DNA from: Membranipora membranacea
Lineage: Eukaryota > Bryozoa > Gymnolaemata > Cheilostomatida > Membraniporidae
Direction of reading: 5' to 3'
Assembly: GCA_914767715.1 (NCBI GenBank)
Contig: OU612069.1
Location: 24,117,387-24,177,386, forward strand
DNA: 60,000 bases
Position numbers and translations under genes: made by a program. Shown here piece after piece: positions 36,400 to 48,386 of this stretch (position 1 is the first letter of the stretch; every line of letters starts with the position of its first letter). Below the pieces are notes generated by a model that was not told the origin of the DNA, did not search any database, and saw only the letters and a program-made list of their open reading frames with translations.

Positions 36400-39300
36400 C
36401 AAATATGTACAGATTTATTTAAAACGTGATCCTAAGGTCATTAAGGATACCCTTTTTAAGGATAGCAGAAAAGGCGTAAGGGAGATATGACGGCAGAATT
36501 AAACTGAAAAAAATTAGAAAGAAAAGAAAGATACAAATATAATCTCCAGCATACATTTTCGGTCCTGAACCAAAGCCTGAAGTGAGCAATACTGATATGG
36601 AAAATTTTTTGTTGTTACATATAATGAATAGCAAATGTAGGTTCGCCCTGGCAAACTCTGCACTTCCATTCAAAGTACTTATCTGATGTTGTGCTTAGTT
36701 ATCAAACTCAACCATTTTCACTTCCAAGGTACTATCTCATAAAAGTACTCTGGTATCGTTAGATTGAATTGGCTAGATTGATGTTTCTGGTTTTCGAAAA
36801 CTTAGGTTTTGCACCCAAAATTATAACCTTTTTTTAATGTTTCTTTGCTTCAAGAGCTCTTTCTTTAAAAGACAAGATGACTTCTTCATGGGGAAATAGT
36901 AGCTTTAACCATGGAGACAGATTGAAAAATAGATTTTTAAAATTCAGTTTAAGATGTCAAATATTAAGCCTTGTATTCCCTGAATGATGAGTAACAGGAA
37001 TGATTGTAAATAGTATTTACCGACCTTGCTCCAAGGCTATCACAGGTTTCTAGCTCCTATTATTACCTTCAATATAACACCAACTCTGAATGACTGACAG
37101 AGGATAAAGCTTCCTTTTATAGTCCTGAATATCTGTGCACCTGCTGCTAATGTTAATCTCAAACATCACATAACTATACCCAATTAGCTATAAGATCAGC
37201 AGGTGTTTGAAGGTCATGAACTCACTTTGTCGTGCTCAAAGTTTCGGCAGAATAAAAGAATAACAAAAATAACCTTTCTAAGCATCAAATTAATTGTAGA
37301 TGAACAAGAGGATGGAATTTTGAGTGATTGTAGTTTGTTGCATGGGTGTAAACAACTGACTTCGTCAACTCACTCAAGTGTCATGCACAACGTCATACCC
37401 CTGTATAATATTTTGTCTACAGACTCAAACTCATTTAAATTATGATGTACTGAAAGTGAAAGTGAGCCCTTTAGATTTGATAAAATAGGTCATTTGATAA
37501 TCTCCATGCAAGATGTTCTTCAGTACTATGATCATCCATGGAGACAAAATTAAACGTACAGATTCTATAGAAAAAAAGTTTTTGAAGACATATTTTAATG
37601 AGGTTAGTTAGTCTGCCAAAGTGTTATTTTCATTCAATGATGTGTATATGTTAAAAATTCAGAAATAAGAGAGTTGTTACAAGAGTGAGTAGCGCAAACA
37701 TGAATCAATTTGCATTTTTTATTCCCAGGCTGACACTTGACCGTGTATTGTGCTTGGCTTTACTCTAAGCTCCCAGCTGCCGTTATCGCGCACGACATCA
37801 CAAAGTCAACCCTCTATTACATAATGAACCAACCTGAGTTGACTCTGAAATGACCTATGTACCTCTATTATCGGGCTTTGACTGTATGAAAGAGGTTCAT
37901 GCCCCTGTCAAGGACTTTGACAATTGATAGAGGTAGAAACTCTCAGAATCCCACAATCAAATGAGTATATAAGTATACGTTCGAGAGACCATTGACACAC
38001 CTCATGGTTTATTGTCACAAACACAGCACAAGCTATGTAAACAAATTTACAAAATTGATGATTTAGGCACTAGTTTAGAGCATGACATGGTATTTATTTT
38101 CCAAAATTTGTTTGTTCAGTAGAGGCGAAAGCCCCTAATATCATATTTACAATCTCATATAAGTATATATGTTGCAGACTATAGACCTGCCTCATTGTGT
38201 ATTGTCACTGAGCACACAACAGGCTTCAACAACAATAACAAACATGAGTTGTTCATATATTAGCATACAGACCGTGGCAGTGAATTGAGGAAATATGATG
38301 AACCTTTCTGGGCATGTCCTTAAGTTAGGACAGTGAATAAGGATAGTATTAACCAGGCGTCGGATAATTCCAAGGTTTTTATAGTGTATGCAGCCATATC
38401 CTGCACCAAAAATACTGAGGTTTCATTACAACTCAATCGGTTTCAGAAAGGCAGAGCTGGACAAAGATATATTTTTCACAGCTAGATTAAAGATTGAGGA
38501 AATTGGGAGGTCCCTAGTAGTATATCTAACATAACATATGGATTCATAAATTCATTTTTTCCAAGTTTAAAATCTCTGTGACCATCTTGTGGGGAATGAT
38601 GACCTGAAACTGAGTTCTGACTATATTTGTTAGAAAACCTTTTATTTGAGAATCCCTTGAGGATGTCGCATTGTCCGCGGTAAAGTTGTCGCAACTACAT
38701 ATTACAAGCTGGAAAATAATTGTTTTCTGTCGGTGTTTTCTACTCATGAATGACTTTAAATGTCTTGTAACACTTCATTATGTCCTTCTAGTAGTGTTAG
38801 TATGTCCTCAAGTTAGTAAGGAGTGAAATTACAAGACAGTGTAAAGGTATTTCATGAGCACAAAACGACAACAGAAGACACATATTTTCCGCTTGTTATT
38901 ATAGCCATTGCAATGATGTTAGCTCCACCCTTACATCATCCTAAAGGAGGGTTTCCGAGATGGAAAGTTTTCTAACAATGAAGGCAGCGCTTCTGTTTTA
39001 TGTCATTATTCCTCACAGGATGTTTATAGAGATTTGAAACATAGACCTATAGGTGTAAAAAGACATGGAGAGTCAATACATAAGTTTGATAAACTTCAAG
39101 GGGCCCCCAATGCCCACAATCTTCATTGAATGCAGTATTTGGTTATGGTTTACATTATTTTAAGCTCTTTAAGAGAGCTAAACACATTAAGGGGTTCCTC
39201 CCATGGTCATCTTAACTAAAAACTCAATCACTTGTATGCCATGTTTGCATTGGATGCAAGCAAATAACTCTCAGATGTGAAAAGCAGGCACACTAATAAA

Positions 39301-40470
39301 AACCAATAAACTTACATTTTATGGGGGTAATTGAAACCTCCCTCTGTTTCTTAGCATGCTTTCTGTTCAAAGCCATGACCAACAGTTGTAGTAAGGTCTC
39401 AGAGCCATCATTTGATTTTTCGTGATTCATTGTTCCCTTCCGCAGCAACCATAGCAGTTACTGAAGGCCATATAAAAGATACCGTAGAACAATTTAGACC
39501 AAATATTATAAATATTCATACATGTTTCAAAAAAATATGTGTAGCTGGGATGCACTTAACTGATATAGTGTACAGACATTGAGCAGTATATTTGGCTGCA
39601 TATCGACTGCCTCAAGGTTATACTAAAAAAAGATCTGTGTATCTAAGGCAAAATAAGCAATATAGTAGGGATACTTGCTGGTTTCTCAATGTAAAGTTAC
39701 CGAGGCACTGGTAGCATGTCATTTATCGCCGATGACTTTAAATAATTAATACTTTAGGGTTTTTACGATACACTATGTCACACCGTGTCACAAAGTGTCA
39801 CGCGGCATCCTACCGTGTTATACCCCATCATACTTTTTTTAAGAATGGGTTATACTAATAACTTCACATGTGAGTCGATGATCAAAATTTTTTAGGTGCA
39901 TGTAAGAATCATACTTGAAAGGAAAAATTATAAAAAAAGACGATTGACAAGCTCATCTAATTGGCTTTTTATATTTACTGCAGACTTTAATTTGGTTTGG
40001 TGTATTTTCCATTATAGGTTGATAAAAGAATCTAATCAAGCAATGAGGCTCTATGTATGCAGTAGCATCTGAGATGCTATTCGAGGCGCGGAGCCAAAAA
40101 ATAACTTGGCAGTCAAAGACAGTCAAAGTATGGGCAGAGAAAAAGAAACGTAAACAGACGCTGCTTCAACGCAGCGTGAAAAGACGATAGGTGTTTAATG
40201 TCCCGGAGAAGAACAGGCAAGCTGTTCCAAGCGTCTGATGTTTGATAGATCAGCTGTCAAAGGCAGATGTGAATTTGTGCAAAGGAAGATGAAGGTTGGT
40301 ATTCAAAGTGGTGTATGGTTGGCAAGGTTGAGGTGAATTGTGATAGAGGAAATTGGCAACAAAGCAGATCTGATGGGTATACAAAATGTTTGACAGATAG
40401 AAAGTTTGCTTTTTTTAAATGTGGAACAGCATGCTCATTGGGAGCTTCATTGAAAACATTTCTACAAGCC
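36400..40470. other. Intergenic, no gene seen
   Basis: This is the region 5' of the mucin-like gene and beyond. A weak tandem similarity ('gacacacctcatggtttattgtcac' near 37993 against 'gacctgcctcattgtgtattgtcac' near 38182) is the only internal structure noticed. Short frames at 37203-37445 and 38482-38747 have no domain. Confidence 0.45.
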
Positions 40471-41520
40471 AGCACTTTTACCACCATCTCTCCAACCACA
40501 ATGATGAACAAGCTAACACCAACAAACCTAGACACCAAAATTGGACTGGACCTATAGCTAACTCACCAATCACCAACTGAAGGTGATAACTCCAAGTAGT
40601 ACATCAGCTCTGATCATCACATCTACTGGTAGCCCTCAAAGATGTGTGCTTAGCCCCATATTGTTATCTTTCTACACTGACCAAATCAGGTCACACTCAG
40701 AAAACAACAAGATCATCAAACTTGCTGACGATACTCTCATTTTAGAACCTCAACTACATCAGATTTCTGAACTACAAGACTCCATAAATCACATCTACAA
40801 TTGGTGCCTGAATCAGGACCCCCTCATCAATGCAGGAAAGACCAAGGCGCTCAATTTCTCAAACTGCAAAGATGATCCTGTTCATCCTGCCTTCACCATC
40901 AACAACACCATCATAGAGGAACTAAGCGACTACAAATAATTTGGCACTATTCTCAACTCTTAACTCAAGTTCTCAAATAATACAAACCTAGTAGTTAAGA
41001 AGACCAGAAAAACAATACTCATCACGAGTAAATACGCAACCTAGGAACACCCGAGCAGCTTAGACTCAACTCCTACAAAACTTTCATCGGGAGTTCTCGT
41101 CTCTTCCACTGACAATACCATCACATGTCCGACAACGACAAGAAAGATTTAGTATCTGTAAAAAAATCAGCAGGAAAACTATCTAAACTAGAACTCCTGA
41201 AACAAAATGATACTCTTGACAAACGTAGCAACAATGAAGCTTGGAGATTAGATACTGCACTAGACAACCCTCTCATAACATTTAAAAAGTTACCATCAGG
41301 GAGGTCTCGAGCTTTAAAACACAGAACAAATCTGAGAAAGAACTAATTTTGCACCAGAGCAGTAGCGGTTCTTAATAAATGATTTAATAGTGAATGAGTC
41401 TTACTAGTTGTTCTTTTATACTTGTGTTACCATACATTTTATATCATATTTTTTATCAGCTCACATATTTTATCAGCAGGGAAAATTTAGGTACATACAT
41501 ACATACAAACATACATAAAT
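40470..41520 (+). mobile_element. LINE 3' fragment ending in a (TACA)n tail
   Basis: RT-coding sequence in the plus orientation is followed by a non-coding part that ends at a 'tacatacatacatacaaacatacata' run near 41491-41518, a typical microsatellite-type LINE 3' tail. The 5' part of the element is missing, and the left border is not sharp. Confidence 0.65.
40583..41346 (+). pseudogene. LINE reverse transcriptase fragment, C-terminal half
   Basis: The frame 40583-40939 reads GSPQRCVLSPILLSFYTDQI, IIKLADDTLIL (LADD at 40721-40732), YNWCLNQDP and LINAGKTKALNF, ending in SDYK where the family continues FLG. A second frame at 41125-41346 holds the C-terminal region (LDTALDNPLITFKKLPSGRSRALK). 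This arrangement (GSPQGCVLSP, ADDT, WC..N.L.LN..KTK) is that of CR1/Rex-like LINEs. Stops at about 40940 and 41044, plus frame changes, show it is dead. It is a different family from the elements at 1.2 and 24 kb. Confidence 0.75.
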
Positions 41521-41628
41521 CACTTTTTTGAGGATAGAGATCTTTTCAAAATGAGTTTGTGGCGGTCGCCCCAAGTTTCAATGCAATACAGAATTTTACT
41601 CAGTGCTAATGCATGATCATAGCAAATA

Positions 41629-41720
41629 AGTCATTGACCAAAAGTATAGATTTAAATCTAGGCAGAGTGAAGGCACATTGACCAAAAGTATAGATTTAAA
41701 ACTAGGCACATTGACCAGCC
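41629..41720. repeat. Short tandem duplication
   Basis: The phrase 'cattgaccaaaagtatagat' occurs twice about 45 bp apart, and a third partial 'cacattgacca' follows. Confidence 0.75.
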
Positions 41721-42941
41721 AAGCACTTGGAAGCGACAAACTGACAGCGATAGATATTCAAAACTGATGCAAATTGCTAATTGGTGTCAGATATTCTGAT
41801 GCAGTTTGCTGTCACTAAAAATCTATTAAGAAATCATGACTGGTAAATTCATGGGTTAAAAGCCAGGGGTGGGTTTGTATTTGGACAAATTAAAGTTCTT
41901 TAGCTCATATTTAATTAAAGGTCACATAAAATCTTTACTCATCCACTTTGATGAATGCTGTGGCTATCACATGCCACTATTTAACACAACACCCACTAAT
42001 CAGCAACCTATTCTCCAAGGTTGATTTGAACCTATCTCATTGTTAAATAACCTCTCTGGAGCAAATTCAATTAGTCAACTTACCCTTCAACCTGTGATTA
42101 ATGATGTAATACTGGGAACAGCGTGTTAGATTAAAATTACCAGAGAAATTAAATGAAGTCAAGTTCCTTGATTTTAAGTCACACATACTATTAATTGGAT
42201 GATAAACAATATTCACTTCACCTCCTTGTCATTGAACTTTGTTTATCCTAGTCCAATTATATTATTAAATACCTAAAATCCTCTAGGATAAATAACCTGC
42301 AACCAGTGTACTGGAAACTTCACAGTGAGTAACTCGTAAGTATCCCTACCGTATAAATATACTTTGCCTTAGATAGACACATCTGCTATTTTCTAATGTA
42401 TAATCTCGTCATGGTACAATAGAATTGTCAATGTGAGTACACATTATTAGTTCAGTGTTTATTACTTATGATTAACTCACATTATTGTTTTGTTAAACAA
42501 GCACTGAATTCAAAGATTTGTAAGTTTTTGTTTTCTTTAATTTCCATTCAAAAGTTTACAGTAGAAGCTATGAGTACTGCAGAAGAGAAAAGTTATTCAT
42601 TATAATTTCTATGATGGCCCCAAAACCTTACTGCATCAGTTACATATGGCTTTGCGCATGCTACAAGACTAGGCAATCTCAAATAACCCCCAAACAAAGT
42701 ACATTGATTGGTTTTTAAGCATGCTTGCCATTCGCATTCGGGATTCATGTTCCTGCATCCATTCCAACCATGGCATTCAATGTTTGAGTTTTGAGTTAAC
42801 ATGGCCATGGTAGATACCCCTTATTGTGCTTGACTGTCCAACTAGCTTGTCATACATTCTTAACATGGCATTATCTATATTCTAGTTTGTAATAAATTTC
42901 TCAGAATATCATGTTATTTCAGGTTGAACATATTCAAGTGT

Positions 42942-43982
42942 ATGATGGAGCTGACTTTACAATGGACGGTCCTCTTACTGGTTGTATCTTCAGCAAACGG
43001 TGAGTGTTCGACCGGTCTTACGATTACAGTTTCGCAGGGTTGTAAGCATATAAATAAGCACTGAGCTGTTAGTGAGCGAAAACAACTCCCACTGTTCTCA
43101 GAAGTAATTTGATCTTGTTCAGATATATTGCACCACTAACAAAGGGGTTCTAGCGGCTTTAACAAAGGTTCGCTGATTTATCAGTATACTATTTCACAGG
43201 TCAGTCGACATGTACTGCATTTGGAAGCACTTTCTCAGCAGCGGATGACTGTACTATGTACCACCAGTATACAGACCCATCTAACATGGGCCCCAAGCGT
43301 CCATGTCCTGCTGGTACACTGTTTGACATCGATGGATGTTTATGTAACCATGACTACGCAGTGTCATGCGATGTAGCCAGTGATCCTATCCCAGGTCAGT
43401 CTTATATAGTTGATTTTATTTACCAAAGAGTTCCTACAACTACCTAAACCAATAAGCAAATCACTTGGGAGGTTTCAGGCCTGTAAGTGAGTCTGCCACA
43501 GACTGACATTTATCACAATTGAGTAGTTGCTCGATGAAATGGAGAAGTAACTTTAATGTTGTTTCGTAATAATTAATGGAGAAGCTTGTTAATCGGGTGG
43601 TGTTGTTCCCTCGTGCTAATAAGTTGATATTGACATTGCAATTTGCGTTGCGATATTATGCCTCATTGAAAGCATGTGAAAACATATCCTGTCAGGCTAT
43701 GCCAAACTGTATTGGATTAATAAGGCAATTCAGCTGCAAACTTCACACATGTGACCTTCATTGTTTTCAGACGAGCGTGTGTGTGCTGAATATGGGAGTT
43801 ATTATTCACCTGTATCTGCCGATAACTGTGTGAGTTATAAAGTCTATCTGAACATGGACAGTCAGGAGGGAGGGACTACAATGAGCTGTCCTCCCGGGAC
43901 TGTGTTTGATGTTTGTGCCTGTCGCTGTGAGTTCCCAACAGGTGTAACCTGCCCGCAAAACTGTCAACAGTCGGATAGTTAG
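42942..43982 (+). CDS. Small secreted protein with two 8-Cys modules
   Basis: Exons 42942-42999, 43200-43394 and 43771-43982 (GT-AG, phase-1 introns) encode 154 residues. Exon 1 is a signal peptide (MMELTLQWTVLLLVVSSAN); a second ATG three bases later could equally start it. Exons 2 and 3 each encode one Cys-rich module: CTAFGSTFSAADDC ... CPAGTLFDIDGCLC ... C, and CAEYGSYYSPVSADNC ... CPPGTVFDVCACRC ... TCPQNC. The first module lacks the final cysteine of the pair. The module, exon borders and intron phase match those of the TTTTP gene at 34.8-36.4 kb, so the two are paralogues, but this one has no Thr-Pro linkers. It is a secreted protein of unknown function with possible chitin-binding ancestry. 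Confidence 0.8.
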
Positions 43983-43999
43983 AAGGTAAACAATTTGAG

Positions 44000-46250
44000 A
44001 TGCGTCAGAATGTAATCTTGGTAATTGTTGCAACATGTTTTCATGACAGAATGCTAGATGATTTTTATTGGCTTATATGAGCAATAAGGCTGGCATAGAG
44101 CCCGATAAAATGTGTATGGGTATGGACATTTGACAGCAGGTGTCCACACCACTTCTTGTGAAAGTCTACACTAAGAATTATCCACAAATTATCGGAGTTA
44201 ATATCAGCTAGCACAAAATTTTATACAATGGCGAATGGATTATGGAAGTGTTACTAAACATTATAAAGCTTCTAATGGAAAGTTATAGAAATATTAGATG
44301 GTAGCACTTTTCTGTGTGAGTTTTCACTCAAGCTACTGCACTATCCCGAAATCAATTTGATTTTGTCTGTTAAAAATTTCAAACCGAATTGATGGCCATG
44401 GCCTAGTGATACAGGGATGTGTCATTAAAATTTCGGTTGCTCCATGCAGGCAGAAAAATCTAGAAAAAAACTTTGTTAGGACATGTTTTGATAACTTAGT
44501 TTTGCAATTTCACTCAACCACCACCACAGCAGTTTTGATCTTCCCTAGATCCAAAATAAATTGACAAGGTAGCAACACAGAAAGAGACAGTGAGGCAACC
44601 CACTGCTATTAACAATACTGCAACACCAAAAGAACACTGTTAATAGTTTTACAACAAATTTATACATTATTATAGCATAGCAGGATATGATAGTACCAAC
44701 AATTGATGACTCCTTAGTTGTTCTTTCGAATTACAAGATTTATTTCAATACCGAATAAAAAATGGTAGTTATGTGCATGCTGTGGAATTAAATGTGATTC
44801 CTAATTTTATTTGCAAATCTAGAGAAAATGCCTTTTTTACCTTGCTGGCTGAGAATATGGTAAGCATTTGCCTTACAATAATGGAATGTGTCAATTGCTA
44901 AAGTACAACTATTTGATAGGGTTAAATCTTTCCTTTATTCCCATGAATAGTACTGAAATTAAAAGGAACATAAGTTCTAATATGTGAATTCAGTAGTGTA
45001 GTCTTGTGATACTAAATGCAGTGTGGTCAGGCTTCTGGTTCCGGCAAATGTGTTGCTAAGCATGATTAGATAGCCTCAATGTCTCCAATGAAATATCTTT
45101 CCCATTGAAATACGATTCCTCCCTGCTCTAACAGTACCAGTCTGTTATTTACCCTTTGCTGGTAATTATAACCCAAATAATTCATGTAAATACACTGCAG
45201 GTAAAGCCCCTGAGTACTGGTTAGTAGTGCTTGGAATATTTTCTTCACTCATTTTAAAAACTAATATACGCTTTTAATCTTTCACAGGCTTGGACATGTT
45301 TGATCAAAGGAGAAAAGTCAGTAGTAACAACAAATCAGTCGGAGATAGCATTTCACAGATCATTCTTGAATATCTATATTTATATTATATAAAGTCATGG
45401 TCATACTATACCATGGCACACTAGTATCATAATCTTCCCAATTTTGTGTGAAAATTTAATGCAAATGGTTTTCTTGTTCGCATACAGATATTTGTTTTTT
45501 TATTCTTCAATATTTTCATTGTTTATTTTAGTTATCGGCTGGTAACTTCAGGTAGTTGATTACAATCTATCCATCCATATGATGGCCCTGGGTATGAGAC
45601 CCTCTTAAATATTACGTTTCAATTATAAATTTATAAATTACGACTGCAAAAAGTTCTATTCCCTCGATTAGTCCTGATGTCATTGCCTTAAAAGTTTGAG
45701 AGCACAAATAACTTCCATAGCGATAGGTGCCTTATGCTGAAACTTAACAGCATGATAGGTCCAAACAAAAAGAATAACATGTGTTAATGTAAGTGAATTG
45801 GCCCCATACACCAATGCCCCTGTCTGACATGTGCATTGCAAACGAAGTATGAACCAATATTTTTAAAAATGACCCCATAAATAAATGTTGGTGATGAATA
45901 TAGGTTGGTTTTTCTTTTTCATTTTGTCTGTATTTTTCATTCTCCCTAATTATATAACAACAATATGAATGGTGTGAGATTGAATATATTTTATATGTTA
46001 GAATCAAAATGATATACAGTTCAGAGTTGAGTTGAAAACATAAGTTGTGTTATAAAAAGATTGGGAACATAGTACCCCTACAGTTTTGGTGAACAAATGA
46101 CCACCGCGCTAAGATTCAGATATAGTTTTGTGGTATTTTACCACTTCAGAAGTAGACTGCAGCCCACCGCACACTTTTTCTAGGGTCGCCGACCCTTACC
46201 AGTGTTTCCAGGTCCTCGACCTTGACTACTGCAGAGCGCACCAGAGCTCA
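44000..46250. other. Intergenic, no gene seen
   Basis: The short frames at 45066-45248 and 45744-46007 on the minus strand lack any domain. This stretch holds the 3' region of the 8-Cys gene. Confidence 0.45.
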
Positions 46251-46254
46251 TCAG

Positions 46255-46640
46255 AGCTTAAGGTCACATGACCTACACAGCCGCAGGGAATAGATGGGTC
46301 TTCATACCCGAGCATAGCATACCAGAGCATAAGGTCATCTGACCTATATAGTCGCGGAGAATAGTCGGGTCTTCATACCCGAGCAGATCATAGCAGTTAC
46401 CAGGGCGTAAGGTCATCTGACCTATAAAGCCGCAGGGAATAGTTGAATGGTCACACCCGAGCAGAGCATACCAGAGAGTAAGATAATCTGACCTATATAG
46501 CGGCAGATATTAGTTGGGTCATCACACCCGAGCACAGCATAAGGTCATCTGACCTATATAGTCGCAGAGAATAGATGGGTCTTCATACCCGGGCAGAGCA
46601 TACCAGAGCGTAAAGCTCTCTGAACCTACATATTGGCAGA
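46255..46640. repeat. ~71-bp tandem repeats carrying AGGTCA palindromes
   Basis: Six units are marked by 'gacctata' or a variant at 46270, 46341, 46419, 46490, 46551 and 46622 (spacings 71, 78, 71, 61, 71). Four of them contain AGGTCA-NN-TGACCT (46261-46274, 46332-46345, 46410-46423, 46542-46555). Each unit also holds 'cgcagagaatag' and 'cacacccgagcagagca' blocks with variants. The array lies about 1.75 kb upstream of the first receptor gene. Confidence 0.9.
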
Positions 46641-46649
46641 GAAGAGTCA

Positions 46650-48386
46650 GTCACTTCGGCCAGGCTGATGTATCATCAGAGTAGACTATGCATAGGACAA
46701 TAGGTAACGATTCTACAATAGAAAATTCCAATTTCAGCATTCATTCAGGATATGCAATATTCCTCACCTAATTTAGGAGGTGAAATTTAAGGGGAGGATG
46801 TGGGTGTTCACAGGCTGTGACCCGAAATCAGAAAAATCAGTGCACTAGCAAGCTGCATGCAAGGAATAAGACAGTTGTCAATTAAGAAGATTCTGGTATA
46901 AGAAAGTTTAAGGATTGTCTTTGCTTTGACAAGAGGAAGACAACTTGAAATTATCCCTCTAAAAAATCGCTTTTTCGAGCAAAAGCTTGCATTTTCACTA
47001 TTTACAAATTTACACTGTTAACTCAGGATGTATCTTAAGTTTCTTTGGGAACGATTAATGGATTATGTTTCAAAAGTTGCCCACAGCAGCAGCATTTAGA
47101 GAAGGAAATAAACACCACACTCATGAGTCGTCTAAGGTCTGAACTCCAACTACTCAGATTGATACATAGTCATTGATTTTTGGATTGATGATTCATTTAT
47201 GATTCAACTCAACATGGAATAGCAAAATTGAAATCGAATAACATTGAGATTGACACTATTAGGCATCATAACACATTTGGCCGTAAAGATATTTTGGAAC
47301 TAATTCAGGAAATGAAACAGCTCATGCCAAACTGACCGGAGACAACAATATTTGAGCTTAGGCTGCTCATATGCGCTGGATAGCAAGTTAATGATCTCAT
47401 TGATCGTATCATTCCTTGTCACACATCTTGAGAGGGATGTTTCTAATGAGTGCTGAAACATTTTGGCTAGTTGCTAGATGGCTCAACAAAATTGTTTGCA
47501 GAAACTACCAACAACTGATAGAACACAATTGCCACTGACAATCTGAATATGAATTGAATATTGCCGACTTTCCTGCAAATGTCATCCCTTGACCCCTACT
47601 GGCTCTCATGAGAAAGCTTCACTAACAGTGAGCAGCCACCAGATGCGCTTTTATTTCGGCCTGACTTCACAAGCACCCACCCAAATGTAAATATGTGAAA
47701 GTAATAGCATTTTAGGGCCACTTGTTTTCTATTGTATTTAGAATAATAATCCGTCTCAATTTCCAACCTAACCAAACGATGAGTTCCCATAACAGGAAGA
47801 CTTATACCTACTTGTAATCATAGTGGCACATTTACCGACCTGTTTCCTGAAGTAAGCCTTAACCATTTCACTTAATGCATGAATAAACCCAGGCATTTCC
47901 TGTTTTCAAAGATAAACACTGCAAAAGTAATTGGATTCTACGCCAGGCACATCCTGAAGTGTTATCCCAATCAATTAAATATATGAAAACGGGTGGCAAT
48001 ACACGGGATAAAGAGACAGGATATGAAAAGACAGGCATTGAGTGTCAGTTACATAATCCTACTGGTCACAATTGTAATTGTAGATGCCTGTCTAGACGGA
48101 AGTTTACCAAAAAACTTAGACATACTTTTTCGGAGAAATGGATGTTGATTACTGTTTCAAGTTTTTAATCTATAACTACTTGAGGCTCTAGGGCCTTGCA
48201 TATCCTGAAATACAATTATGATGGTCGATAAATGAAAAGATTAAAAGCCTATAGAGTAGAAAGAGACCAATACAGTGAGTTGCACCATCTCAAATCACAA
48301 AATTGGCTTGACAAGAGACTGCTTCAAACTCATTATAATAACGAGACAATTCTCTTTCTTTTGTCCACCTAAATAGAACAGCAGGC
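46650..48386. other. Upstream region of the first receptor gene
   Basis: No gene is seen. From about 47840 to 48230 it resembles the repeated upstream block of the second receptor gene: 'gcatgaataaaccc', 'ccaggcacatcctgaa' and 'gggccttgcatatcctg' recur in the same order. This indicates that the receptor duplication included at least 500 bp of 5' sequence. Confidence 0.6.

Noticed and set aside
39770-39835. 'tgtcaca..gtgtcac' repeats resembling a small repeat array or operator
   Set aside because: There are only a few irregular copies with no consistent period, not enough to call.
42593-42808. 71-codon minus-strand Cys-containing frame next to the 8-Cys gene
   Set aside because: The cysteine spacing does not match the neighbouring module, there is no signal peptide, and no splice partner was found. 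It could be an exon, but I cannot support it.
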